Shown: positions 1 to 10,818 of the stretch, one piece after another
How positions within the stretch are numbered: the stretch's first letter is position 1
How the letters are laid out: each line of letters begins with the position of its first letter
Source: Oryzias latipes
Taxonomy: Eukaryota; Chordata; Actinopteri; Beloniformes; Adrianichthyidae
Length of the DNA stretch: 64,000 nucleotides
NCBI RefSeq assembly: GCF_002234675.1
Contig: NC_019862.2
Location: forward strand, 21,262,160 to 21,326,159
Direction: 5' to 3'
Translations under genes and position numbers: made by a program
Notes under the pieces: generated by a model
Told to the model about the DNA's origin: nothing
The model's input: the letters and a program-made list of their open reading frames with translations, nothing else
The model's database searches: none

Positions 1-1660
1 ATTTAAATAACAGGAGAAGGAGCTACAAGAACTGCCCTCCAGTTCATGGAAGTTCATTTACAAACTCAGAAACGCTTGACTGAGCTCAGTTAGATCGTTA
101 TATAAAAGGGGAAACACACACAACAGCTTCTCAGACACAAAGAAGAAAACTTTTTATGTGAAAAAAATCTCCAAACTTTAATTAAATTAAAACAAACAAG
201 ACAGGAAGCAGAATAAATAACCAGCAGGACACTCAGGTTGGTATGTTGGTGTCTCGTTACAACACTACCACTACCAAATACTTAAAATACTTTTATTTTT
301 GTGCAGCTGCTGTAAAAAAACAAAAAAACAAATAGTCTTTTGGGTTTTTACAAATGATATAATAAGCAAATGTAAGAAAAATACAAATTTACAGCTGAGG
401 AATATAAGTTTTCAAAATAAAAGTATGAGAAAGTTAAAGCTAAAGAAAGTGAAAGAAATCAAACATTCTGAAACCTTTTTAATCAAAACATAAAATGTAT
501 TAATTTAGGGGCATACAAGACTGTAAAATTTTTTATAAATCTGGTGACAATAAAATAGTTTTGATAAGTTTAAGAAAAACAAATTGGCCAGTTCAATTTT
601 TAGCAACTTTGTCAAAGATTTAGGAATTTAATTTATTGCTTTTAAAGGGCTAAAAATCATTCTCATATTTATATTTTTAAATAGTTTTGTCAATATTTCT
701 TTTTTGTGCTTTTGAATGACAAAAAATATATTTCAGTTAAATAAATTAAAGGAACAAATTGACTAAAACTCTTCAGGATTAAACATAAGGGATGTCTACC
801 GCAGATAAGTGTCCAACCAAAGAGCTGGGAGTGGATGTGTTTGTGTGTGTGTAGGGAGGGGGGGGGGTAAATCCAGGTCAAAGGTCTTATGTTTTATTTT
901 TTGCATTTACACGTGTAATTAAAAAAAACAGGAGAAAAAACATTTTTTTTGGACACCAAACAAGCAATTTCACAAAGCAAAATATAAAAAAATACCTATA
1001 TTCCTATGGATCTGTGCAGAGATGATTAATAATCACTTAACCTAAATGAGACTCTTATTTGCCTCTTATTTATGTGTTGTACAGCACCCTCAGCCTCTTC
1101 TTACATACCACATTACAAAATAACTTGTAACAGATGTCTGTAACTTGTTGTATTGAATATTAAATGCACCAAAGTGTTAATCTATTAACTACAGTGTAGA
1201 TTCATCTCACAAATCATAGAGAAATACTGTTGCACAGGAGATGAGATTTATGTCAAAGAGCAATTATAATAAGAGCTCAAACACTTTTGATCACCTATAT
1301 TAAAAACAGCCTTAATTTACTTACTTTTAGCTTTCACTCCTAGACCAAAATATATTTCCTTCCCATTTATGTAAAAAAAGAAAGAACTAAATTTAAACTT
1401 GTTATGCAGGCGCATTTGTGACCACAAGAGGGCGCTGCTGTCCTTTTTTTGAGCGTTTATTTGCAGTCATAAGTTAAATTTCAAATACAACAAATATTGA
1501 AAGAATGTGTTTTGTTGTTGTTTAGTCACGTTTCTCATAAAAAAAGCAACAAACAGGTAAAAAAAAAAAAAAAAACGTGAAAATATGTCCGCATTAAACA
1601 TGTGAGCGACCAAATCAGGGGAATCCAGTCTCGTTGTCCCGGTTCGTACTTTCGTCACAA
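1..1660. other. Upstream intergenic DNA, no gene recognised
   Basis: AT-rich DNA with short homopolymers, a TG-rich run near 838-851 followed by a G tract near 858-867, and A tracts near 1561-1575. The reading frames here are short, low in complexity and have no family resemblance I recognise. It could hold the 3' untranslated part of a neighbouring gene, but nothing shows that directly. A CTCF-like motif near its right end is listed separately. Confidence 0.6.
1422..1436 (+). promoter_or_regulatory. Candidate CTCF-type site upstream of bphl
   Basis: The 15 bases CCACAAGAGGGCGCT fit the vertebrate CTCF core consensus (CCASYAGRKGGCRC-like) with at most one deviation. It lies about 400 bases before the bphl start codon, in the same orientation as the stronger site at 2100. 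Motif match only; occupancy is inferred. Confidence 0.35.
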
Positions 1661-1833
1661 AAGCGTCGCATCAGGAGTGAAAGTGCCGAACTGATCCAGC
1701 CTTCAGGTTTGGGTTAAAGCAAACCTGCAGCGCAGAACTGCACGGACTTTGGCCCAAACGATTCAAACCAGCTGGATGATCTGGTCTGCGCAGGCGGACT
1801 GGAGCTGGAGCTGCCGGAACCGAACCTGCAGGA

Positions 1834-1916
1834 ATGTTTCTGGTTTCACTCGGGAGATGTTTGTTTAAAAGCGGGTCTGTAGTTCAGAGAACCATGACTG
1901 CGACTCAGCCGTACTG
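1834..1916 (+). CDS. bphl: bphl coding exon 1
   Basis: Encodes the presumed mitochondrial leader (MFLVSLGRCLFKSG...). It ends two bases into codon 28 at a GTATGT donor (1917). A second ATG lies in frame at codon 21. This exon is the least conserved, so its start is less certain than the rest. Confidence 0.75.
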
Positions 1917-4900
1917 GTATGTTTCTGCTGCTGCATGGATCATAATTACGAAAATAAAAGAAAGAAAAAACACGAGCACGAAAAGTACGAAGGCAAAAAG
2001 AAAAGAAAAAAACACGGGCACGAAGGTGGAAGTGTCTTTTCTCTTTATTTCTTTTCTTTTTTTTCCTGCTTATTGACCAGCGGTTAGTTTACAGTTTGTC
2101 CACCAGGGGGCGCTCCTCGTCCGATCTTAACAACAAATACTCCAATAATGTAAAGGTTGATAGCTCTGTTTTAAATTAGTAATCCCCTTTTAAATATCAT
2201 ATTTTACAAATAAAATCCAAAATCATTTTCCAAAGTTCAGCATGTAAAATATTTACTTACCTCACACATTACATAATTATTTATTTATACTTTATTAGAT
2301 TTGTAATGAAAAACTGCATTTAATAACAGAAAGCCGCCAATCTATACAAACACACTCATTGATTTCTTATGGAAGGTAAAAAGCAAAATAAAAGTTCTTG
2401 TTAGGACATAATTATCCCCCTTAAATATTTGGTTTGAAAAACTAGTATACAAAAACTAAGTTGATAAGTAAGTAAACTTAATCTTTTGTTTAACAAATAA
2501 AAAAACTTTTTTTTTAAGTTTTCACAATAAGCCCTTTTCTATATAGTAAAACAACAATTTGTTTCAGAATAACAGCTCCGAACTGAAACAAATATTCAAC
2601 AGTATTGTTTTGATAGGATAGAATGTAAACACTTTATTTCTTTTTTCTGAAAAAAAATATTGGTCTCTAGAAAAACAAACTCAATATGGTATTTTGTACG
2701 ATCATGTGATTGGAATCTTTTTCAAAAGACTATCCTATTTTTCACAGAGTAATCAAAATTGCAGTTATTTTAAGTCAAGATCTTCTATGCCAGCTCTAAA
2801 ATGTCTCCTTAATGCTCTAAAATTATGTTTTTGTGGAGTTCAAAAATTCTAACTATATATTTTCTGTCAAATATTAATACTATTTATAATAATTAAAGAA
2901 TTTTTTTTCTCTGGTTGAAGAAGTTATTGAAATTGTTAGACTAAACCAGTTGTTTGCAGCCTTGTCAACTTGAATTATTTAAAAAGAGAAATCTTAAATT
3001 TGTATTGATTGGGGCTGAAATGTACACGGTTTTTCTTTGGTTTGCTTATTCGGACTGCAGGTATTGTTAGTGTCTTTTTGACACCATTTGTTGATTTGCC
3101 TTACAGCTCAGTGGTGTACTCCGGCAGGCAGCGCGTGAACGGAGTAGATCTTTACTATGAGCAGACGGGCAAAGGAAAGCATGCTGTGCTGCTCATACCG
3201 GGGGCTCTGGGTAAAACAACAATCACATACATCTATTTGGAGAGTTGGATATTGAGCATGTAATCCTGAAATGTAACTGGCAAATGTGGGGTACAAGTAC
3301 AGTTCCCTGAGGTACTCCTTTCTGGACACTTGGTCTCAGATTTTGAACCCAAACTGCATTTTGTTTTTTTAATTAATCCAGCAGACTTTAGAAGCAATCC
3401 TCACATTTCTGCTTGTTATTTCTAAATTTCCCAATCAAATATATTTTTCTTGCAGGAAGCACAAGGACAGACTTTGGTCCTCAGCTGAAATGTCTGAACA
3501 AGGAACGCTTCACTGTAGTTTGCTGGGATCCTCGTGGTTATGGACAGTCCCGTCCCCCGGATCGAGACTTCCCCCCTGACTTCTTTGATAGAGATGCTAA
3601 AGACGCAGTGGATCTGATGAAGGTCTGCTCTATAATTATTCTGATAAACTACTAAAAGGCTAAGATGATTTATCTTTGGGCCATTAAGGAAAAGGATTGA
3701 GATCAAAAGAATAACTAACTTTGTGAAAAAAGCCTTGATGTTCTTGAAGTTTTTGCGGAACATTTTATGAGAGAACATTAACATTTAATTTTAAGTTTGT
3801 GTACTTATATAAATTCTTAGATATTTGGAATATCACATCTTACTTTTGTACATGTTCTACTTTTTAACATTTTGGTACAAATATTTTTAAACATTAGAAA
3901 AAGAACAAAACATTTTTCTTTATAATAAACATCTTCAAAACAACTTTGCAAATAACTGTGAATACAATTATTGATATTTTAAAAAAAAAAGAAAAAAATG
4001 AAAACAATTTAGATGAAAAATGTAAAATACTCAATTTAAAATAGATTTTCTCTTGTCTTTTGTACAAAGCATTTATAATGAAAGCAGATTTGGTCCCAGT
4101 CCAGAGCTTTGTGGAACACCATGAATAATGGTGATGTGGGCTCACCACTATGTGCACAAACTGATATGTAATGTGGGAACTAGGGTTGTGCCGATGGACG
4201 ATATCATTGTTCATCGTGATGGGTGAGTGACATCCCGATGGAGAGACACCATCGTGATGCCACGCCCCCGCCACTCTGCGAGTGGACACCATAAGCCGCG
4301 GTTACATGTGAAAAATATCTTGATCGGATCAATGGTCGGATTAGAATCCAACCGTGTACATGGTTCCAGAAAAATGTTTTCAGAATATAAAAAACGTTCA
4401 CATGGCTCACACTTTCGGTCGGAATAAATCATTCGCACATGCGCAGTAGGGTTTGAAAAACCGGAAGCGGATATCAGTTCCGCCGAGCGGCTATTTTTTT
4501 TCTCAAACTTTATTGAATGTAACAATTCAATACAAAACAATGTTGCCGAGTGGCTTTATACATTGATATGTCAGCTCTGTAACAAGACGATCTTCTAAAC
4601 GTGCTTTTAATAATGTTACGATTATTATGAAACGCCTGTTCGCTCATCGTTTTATTTTTAATCCGTGTGGTCAGTGCTTTTTCTGTTGAAAACGGAGCCG
4701 GAAAGAAGCCAGAATTAGCAGTATGCTAACACGGGCTAACAACATTAGCTTTGGGTGGTGCTGCAATCTGCATCTTGGCTGCATTTAAACATGTGGCCTT
4801 TATTTAGTCGGGACACGACTCGAAACAGAAATCCACGTGATTGTTTGAACGATTTCTAAGGACTGAGCGGCCTTTCTGCTTTGAAGCTTACACCGCCCAA

Positions 4901-7805
4901 AGCGCTGTGTGTGTGCTCACGATCCTCTGCTCAGACACACACTTTTAGACCCGGTTCTGAGTTCGGTAGCCCGTTCCCCTAGAGCTTCGGAACGGATCGC
5001 AGTTCTAAATCTCCCACATACTACCGCTCATGTAACAAAGCACCCCCCCCCCCCCTTCCGCTCAAACACAAAGCTGTAAGTCCACGCTCCGCCGGTCCAC
5101 TTGACTAGTAAAGTGCAGGAGCGAACCATTTCTTTTCTACAGTGATGAAAGTCTTCCGGGAATTCCCGGAAATCCGGGTTTTTGAGCAAACCGAACGTAC
5201 TTTCCGGGAAATAAAGACCTGATCTCTACGGACAAATCGCTTTCCGGATTAAAAAATGGTCTGAAATCAGCTAATTTTAGCTTTATTTTCTATATTTCTC
5301 CGCAGATCGCTTCCTCTATGGTCGTGGCCATCTCTCGTCTTCCCGGCCTAATTGACCAATGACGGGACGTTTTAGTTGCTTTCGGATGCGTCGACGGGTC
5401 TGATTGGCTCTGTCTGCACCACGTGGTCAGCGTGACTTGCTTCCCTAGAGACCAAAACTAGCGGACCCACGCTAAATTTTCACAAACACATCTGAAGAGT
5501 TTGCGATCAAATTTGTGTTAAAATAATGGCAGGCATCGTCATTATTGAGCGTGGTCACGACCTCAGTTGTGAGAAGACGATAAAAAACAAATTGAAGTGG
5601 TCTTGGCTGGAAAAAAAAGATTTTTAAGGTAGTGTAGGTCAAATACTTTTTTGTGTAAAATAATCTCAAAACCACATTTTGAAATAATTTCAATTTTAGT
5701 TTTGAGTTTCAGTTTTTATTTTGAATACATTTCTTTATCTAATTTATTTGTATTTCCTAATTACCATGATTTAGTTCAGTATAGTTGACATTAATTATAA
5801 GTATTTGATGGTTTGGACCCGCACTCCCTTAAAAAATAATGTTTACAATGTTTAGTTTAGTTTGTATGTTTGTTTTGATATTTCCCAGATTACTTAGTAT
5901 TGGTGTTAAAGAATTGATGTATTATGTTATAGAATTATAGTTTAAAGCAGATCCCATATTTTGATGTAATTATATTTTGAGAAAACAGTGCAAGTGGATG
6001 TTGTACATCAGTCATTTCTAAAGCAGAAATAATGTATAAATAACTGAGGTATTTTCATAGAATATCATAGTTACTGGTGTTCTTTTTGCCATTTGGGGCT
6101 TTGATGTTACTATATTTTAGCAATTGTATGTTTTGCAGCTTTAAGGAAAAGCGTAGATTGTAGGATTGTGTTACTTTGAGCAATTTTCCAAATTCTTTTT
6201 TAGTACCAGCAAGTCCTTAATGGAGAGTCAAACTAGGGGTTTGAATGACAAATCATGATGCTCCAATTAGTCTTAGTTTCTTGATAAAGAAGTGAATAAC
6301 TAGTTGCCAGAATGCACCAGAATGCATCTAAGACCACGTATTTTTCCAAAATTTCCCTCTGTGCCCGCCATATCGCTCAAAGAAAAGTTCAGGGATTTTT
6401 TCCTTGCCTGACTTTCATCACTGTTTCTAGTTTTGTTACTTTTTTTGTTAGTCACTTCCCTCAGTTTATACTGGATAATCGCGGATGAGTCATTAGTTGG
6501 GAAATAAAATAAATAAAGTAAAGTAACGAATAGCAATTATATAAGACCGAAATATTAAAAATAGCCCCCCCCCCCCCCCACGACGATATCATCGTCCATC
6601 CCGATGGTTGACAGCAAACATCATCAACGGCCAATATAAGGGACATCGCCCAACCCTAGTGGGAACTGTTTAAAATGTTTAAAAAAAAAAGGAATTTAAT
6701 GAAAATAAAAAAAGTTTAGAATAAATAGCAGACAATTGTTGTCATTTGACCAGCAGGTGACAGTCATATTAACAGCTTCAGATGGGCTTAACCGGCTACA
6801 TTCCAACAACTAGCATGGTACTTTTGTTTCGCTTATATTTCTTTTTTTGGAAAGGTTTTTGGTGTAACCCGTTCTTGTAACCAAACCTAGTTTGTGGTTG
6901 GAATTGTGGTTGGTAAACTGGAAATATTTAATTGTACATGTAATCTAGATAAGATAACATATTTTCCTCCAATGCACGACCAGAGCTAACTGTACCAAAA
7001 CTATTGTTTGGTGTGCAGACTCTGGGCTTTGGCAACTTCTCTCTGCTGGGTTGGAGTGATGGAGGAATCACTGCTCTGATTGCAGCGGCAACAAATCCTG
7101 CTCTCATCAAAAAATTGGTTGTTTGGGGATCTAACGCCTTCGTTTCTCAGGAAGACCTCAAACTTTACAACAGTACGTCGCATTTTACCGTCCGATAAAT
7201 GTCGAGAAGCAGATTATGTCTATTGCAGTACCCTTCTTTTATGAATGCGTGTTTTTCTGTACACGGCTGCCTTTTGGGGACGTACAGTGGTACGGGACGT
7301 CTCCAGGTGGAGTGCACGCATGCGGCAGCCCATGGAGGAGGTTTACGGCGCTCACGGTTTTGCTAAAACGTGGGAGGCCTGGGTGGATGGAATTGCACAG
7401 TTTGCTAAAAAACCAGGAGGTGTGGAAAACCGGAATTTTTTATCGATTTTTAAAGCAGAATTATTTCTGACAAAATTGTTTATTTACTTTGTATTTGTTT
7501 TATTTTTTATCTATAGGAAGTATTTGCAGGGAACAGTTGCCCTTAATCAGCTGTCCAACCCTAATCGTCCACGGAGAAAAAGACCCCATGGTGCCAAGTT
7601 TTCATCCTCAGTACCTCCTCAAACACATCAAAGGATCCAGGCAAGAAAACATCTCAGAGTTGAATAATTACATGCATTTGCAATTGATCATTTGATTTTC
7701 TTTCTTAAATGTAGATTGCATTCCATGCCAGAAGGAAAACACAACCTCCATCTGCGGTATGCTGACGAGTTCAACAAACTGGTTGAAGACTTTCTAGAAG
7801 AGTAA
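1834..7805 (+). CDS. bphl: bphl, valacyclovir hydrolase-like serine hydrolase (7 exons)
   Basis: The coding sequence joins 1834-1916, 3107-3210, 3456-3622, 7019-7172, 7288-7419, 7517-7640 and 7715-7805, giving 284 aa (human BPHL 291). All phases agree. The product is an alpha/beta-hydrolase that in mammals cleaves amino-acid esters such as valacyclovir and is largely mitochondrial. Seen here: a basic, acid-free N terminus (about residues 1-40) consistent with a mitochondrial presequence; the nucleophile elbow G-W-S-D-G with Ser131; the acid Asp236 in H-G-E-K-D-P; and the base His264 in G-K-H-N-L-H. The block D-P-R-G-Y-G-x-S-R-P-P-D-R-D-F is nearly identical to the mammalian protein. The start is the first ATG of the exon and gives the expected length. 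Intron 3 holds a hAT-like insertion and intron 6 uses a GC donor. Downstream neighbour is psmg4 on the same strand. Identity is secure; substrate in fish is inferred from family. Confidence 0.93.
2100..2114 (+). promoter_or_regulatory. Candidate CTCF-type site in bphl intron 1
   Basis: CCACCAGGGGGCGCT is an essentially perfect match to the vertebrate CTCF core motif, same orientation as the site at 1422. The two bracket bphl exon 1. Binding is inferred from the motif alone. Confidence 0.45.
3107..3210 (+). CDS. bphl: bphl coding exon 2
   Basis: Acceptor TTACAG at 3101-3106, donor GTAAAA at 3211. Encodes the first beta strands, including the Y-S-G-R-Q-R-V-N-G segment and H-A-V-L-L-I-P-G, the strand before the oxyanion-hole loop. 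Confidence 0.9.
3456..3622 (+). CDS. bphl: bphl coding exon 3
   Basis: Acceptor TTGCAG before 3456, donor GTCTGC at 3623. Encodes codons 64-118 with the highly conserved D-F-G-P-Q-L, V-V-x-W-D-P-R-G-Y-G and D-A-K-D-A-V-D-L-M-K stretches. Ends in phase 0. Confidence 0.95.
4173..4180. repeat. 8-bp target-site duplication, left copy (GTGGGAAC)
   Basis: GTGGGAAC directly abuts the left end of the hAT-like element and recurs exactly at 6659-6666. An 8-bp duplication is diagnostic of hAT-superfamily insertion. Confidence 0.9.
4181..6658. mobile_element. hAT-like non-autonomous DNA transposon in bphl intron 3
   Basis: The 2,478-bp element begins TAGGGTTGTGCCGATGGACG and ends with the inverted form of TAGGGTTGGGCGATG. 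It is flanked by the exact 8-bp duplication GTGGGAAC. Subterminal GATGG/CCATC/ATATCAT motifs recur near both ends (4190-4260 and 6580-6625). No frame resembles a transposase, so it is non-autonomous. It lies wholly in the intron and does not disturb splicing signals. A second element is nested at 5140-6423. Confidence 0.85.
5140..6423. mobile_element. Nested DNA element with CAGTGATGAAAGTC termini
   Basis: The ends are exact inverted copies, CAGTGATGAAAGTC at 5140 and GACTTTCATCACTG ending at 6423. They are flanked by the direct repeat TTTCTA at 5134-5139 and 6424-6429. The 1,284-bp insert sits inside the hAT-like element and so is younger than it. The CAGTG-type terminus recalls hAT elements, but the visible duplication is only 6 bp, so the superfamily is left open. 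No transposase frame is seen. Confidence 0.75.
6659..6666. repeat. 8-bp target-site duplication, right copy (GTGGGAAC)
   Basis: Exact copy of the left duplication at 4173-4180, immediately after the terminal A of the hAT-like element. Confidence 0.9.
7019..7172 (+). CDS. bphl: bphl coding exon 4 (catalytic serine)
   Basis: Acceptor GTGCAG before 7019, donor GTACGT at 7173. Encodes codons 119-169, including the nucleophile elbow L-L-G-W-S-D-G-G with Ser131. Confidence 0.95.
7288..7419 (+). CDS. bphl: bphl coding exon 5
   Basis: Acceptor GTACAG before 7288, donor GTGTGG at 7420. Encodes R-D-V-S-R-W-S and W-V-D-G-I, part of the helical cap over the active site. Confidence 0.93.
7517..7640 (+). 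CDS. bphl: bphl coding exon 6 (catalytic aspartate), GC donor
   Basis: Acceptor CTATAG before 7517. Encodes C-P-T-L-I-V-H-G-E-K-D-P with the triad acid Asp236. The exon ends ...TCCAG at 7640 and the intron starts GCAAGA. Only this junction restores the conserved K-G-S-R-L-H reading into exon 7, so intron 6 is of the GC-AG class. Confidence 0.93.
7715..7805 (+). CDS. bphl: bphl coding exon 7 (catalytic histidine, stop)
   Basis: Acceptor TGTAG before 7715. Encodes M-P-E-G-K-H-N-L-H-L-R-Y-A-D-E-F-N-K with the triad base His264, then F-L-E-E and a TAA stop at 7803-7805. Confidence 0.95.
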
Positions 7806-8145
7806 AAACTGGAAGCAGTTATTGTAAATGTGGCAATCTTTCTGCAAACCAGTCTTAACTTCATTTATTTGTACATGATCCAAGAATGTGACTTGTTTAT
7901 CACGTGTATTTTCTGTAGCTATCACAGCTATTGATGGAAATGTAAGCCATAGTGCAAATTTTCTAAGAAAATGTGATTGATACACCTTTTTGAAAAGTAT
8001 TGTAAAAAAAAACTGCCTTCACCTACAGATTTAAAGAGACTGTTTTACAAAATTAGTTGGAGTTCTTGTGTGCACGTTTTTGGTTGTCTTACAGGTCTGG
8101 TGTCTGATTATCTGAACAGAATTTAACAAAAGGGTAATGGTAGAG
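7806..8145 (+). other. bphl 3' flank before the foldback element
   Basis: Presumed 3' untranslated region. I find no AATAAA or ATTAAA between the stop codon and the foldback element; the first AATAAA is at 8173-8178, inside the element's left arm. Confidence 0.5.
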
Positions 8146-8549
8146 TATGGAGTCCTATACTGTTCATAATTAAATAAATAAATATTTAATTAAATAAATA
8201 AATATGACCTCATGCAAATACACAATAAACCTATAAATCTCTCATAAATATATAAAACAGATCATGAAATTGTGAAAAATCTGCACACAGATTTTAAATT
8301 AGCCATTACATTATTCAATATATTTCATTTTGCTTTAAAAACCTGTTCATTATTTTAAAACAACATTTTAAAATATTCATTTTTTATCATGTTGAATATT
8401 ATTATAATTCTGTCTTTTTTCAGAAGCTCGTATTTCAAAATCAATATTTTCCAAAGTAGCTTTGTTTTTATTTCATGTTGCTGTTTTTCACAATGGCTTA
8501 TTTATTTCATGAAGAGCTTTTTCAGGAGAATGGGTCTGTCTGTCAATCA
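8146..8549 (+). repeat. Left arm of the foldback element
   Basis: Pairs with 10819-11223 in inverted orientation. It includes an AT-rich self-complementary tract of repeated AAATAAAT near 8170-8200. Confidence 0.9.
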
Positions 8550-9148
8550 AACTAGACAAGGCGGAGACACTTTTGTGATTGGCTACTCCTTTACTCAGAC
8601 ATGAGCAGCAGCACCCTGACTACATCGATCGAAGATGCTTCAGCAAACGTGACGGCGCAATGCCCACCCCTCAACACTAGGGGGAGTATGCACCTCAACA
8701 CATCCACAGTGTTACCAGAAATTGGGCAGTTTTGGTTCTAAATTTGCGGATAAAAGTGGCTTTGGGCGAGTGTGCATAATTCGGGTGATTTTGTGGTCGG
8801 TTCGGCAATTTTTTTTCTTCTCATTAACATCTAGTAGTGGCCTAAGTTAGGCTGAGTGGTTGTTGGAGTTCCACTAAGCTTCTATGAACTAGAGTTCCAT
8901 GAACGCAACATGCCGCGTGTGGGAGGGGCTACCAGCTAATGTTTTTAGCCTGATAGCCACATGGAGCGGTTGCTTGTGCTTATCTCAATAACAATGCATG
9001 GATGCACAATGTACATGGAGAGTGTTAAGATGTCAGAAACGTCATCGCAGGAAAGGTTCAACATTTTCCCTGAAAGGGGAAAAATAAAATCAGAGGACCT
9101 GATTATAATCATTGTCTCAATGAAAATAGAAACATATCATAAGGTCCA

Positions 9149-10417
9149 GGGGGGTATTCCAGAAAGCAGGTTATGCTAGCTCCCACGATAAGTTTGAGGC
9201 TAAGGAAGTTGATAACCTCAGCTTTTGGTTCCAGAAATGGAGGTATGTTTCAGGGTAGGTCAAGTTACCATGGCAACTCATGCTCTGAACATAACCTGGT
9301 CTGGAGCAGGTTTAGTTGAAGCTTAGTTTGTTTACAGAGAGGGGAAGCAGCATGGCGTGTCCATTTAAAGATGACTTAGTGGATGAAAAAGCTCAGATAA
9401 TACTTTTTCCACCATGAGGGGGTGATAAGACCACATATGGATGTTGGAAAGATAAACTTTTTTACTTTGATCTAACTTAATTATTTGCTTCAGTTAAGAT
9501 AAATCATTTTTTTTGTTAGGTCACCTTAAAAATAACACGTAGTTTTCAGACAATTATTTTCCTTTCGTTCAAATTAATTCAATTAAGTAGGTGTAACTTT
9601 GGTGCTGCCGTTAGATCGGCACCGCAAGGGATTCTGGGATATCATTCCCTTTGCCTGTCTGGACGGATTTGGGTTTAAGTGTGGGTTTTTTACAAAATGT
9701 GTTTAGTTGTATAGCTGTTTTACTGTGTTTCACCGTGTTTTGCCGAGCTATTTTGTCCTACTATGCTTACGTCTCTGCACCATGAGTGAGAGTGAAGGAA
9801 AGAATGATGAGTTTATATAGCACCCCTACCACAGGAACCTGCTATGACAGTGACAGAAAATTCTTTAATGAATTTTTGCACTCCGTGCATTTTTTTTCCG
9901 TTCTTTTTATTTTTATAAAAATGAGCATATCTGCCGGCTCAAACTTAGACATATGAAAGTTCAAGAAATATAAGTAATTAAGATGGAAAAAAGATTAATG
10001 GAGTAATGTGACATTTAGTTAGATAAATACGTACATTTGAGTTGTATAAACAATTATTGAGTTTGAATTAATTTAACTAAATTATTTAAATTATTTTTCA
10101 GCCATGTTACTTTTTTGATGGACTTATAATTTTTTTCCGCTCTCATTAAAATCTCAGACTCCGTCTCACTTAAGTACAGCGCTTTCTTTTTTTTTCACCA
10201 TGCGTTTCCATGGTGACTCCAGAAATCGGCGATCTATTGAGAATGTCTTTATGTACCGTGCGTTAACCCAGGGTTACCAAGTCGAGCGTAATTACGCCAA
10301 CTCATATCCGGTCTTTTGGACCCGACATACCCAGAGTAAGCAAGTTCAGGCGGATTTCAGCCAGAGTTCAGGCTTAAAGTCAGGGTAGTTTAAACATGCT
10401 TCCTGGAATACCCCCCA
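9149..10417. mobile_element. Nested element with GGGGGGTATTCCAG termini
   Basis: Left end GGGGGGTATTCCAGAAAGCA and right end TGCTTCCTGGAATACCCCCC are inverted copies over about 20 bases with one mismatch. Subterminal ACCATGGCAACTC and CCATGGTGACTCC motifs are also opposed. These ends resemble a widespread fish non-autonomous family that I believe is Harbinger/ISL2EU-like, though I cannot confirm that. The target duplication is not clear and no transposase is visible. Confidence 0.65.
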
Positions 10418-10818
10418 GGAGGCACGAGCAGGCTTGTCCCGCTTTGCGCAGCTGCCTGGTCTGAGTTTGTCGGTCTGCCAGCTCACCTCCTGCGAGCCGA
10501 CATCAGGCATGATGTGAGCTTTGAGTGAATGGCGTAAGAATGAGGAGTGTTTCAACCGGGGACTTCGAGACGTGGACGACCGGAGCTCCTCTGTAGTTTG
10601 GTCCACACAAACCCTCAAACTAGAAAAACAGAGTCGTAGATGTTTGCTGCAGCAGACAGATTGTTTGTCTCTATTTGATCTCTAATGTCAGCAAAGCCGC
10701 GCGGATATCGCTGAAACATGAAATCTCTCTGACTGGCACACTGCTAAGCGGGTATCGAGGAATATGAGTCGATTTCCATGGATGAGCCAATGAACGTTTA
10801 GATCCCGCCCACTTTCAC

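Larger units (their letters stand above)
3623..7018 (+). other. bphl intron 3, largely a hAT-like insertion
   Basis: A 3.4-kb intron. About 2.5 kb of it is the hAT-like element listed at 4181-6658; the rest is AT-rich sequence with no recognisable feature. Removing the element would leave an intron of about 0.9 kb. Confidence 0.8.

Noticed and set aside
3422-3784. 120-codon minus-strand frame over bphl exon 3
   Set aside because: Antisense to a conserved coding exon; extends into AT-rich intron with no recognisable domain.
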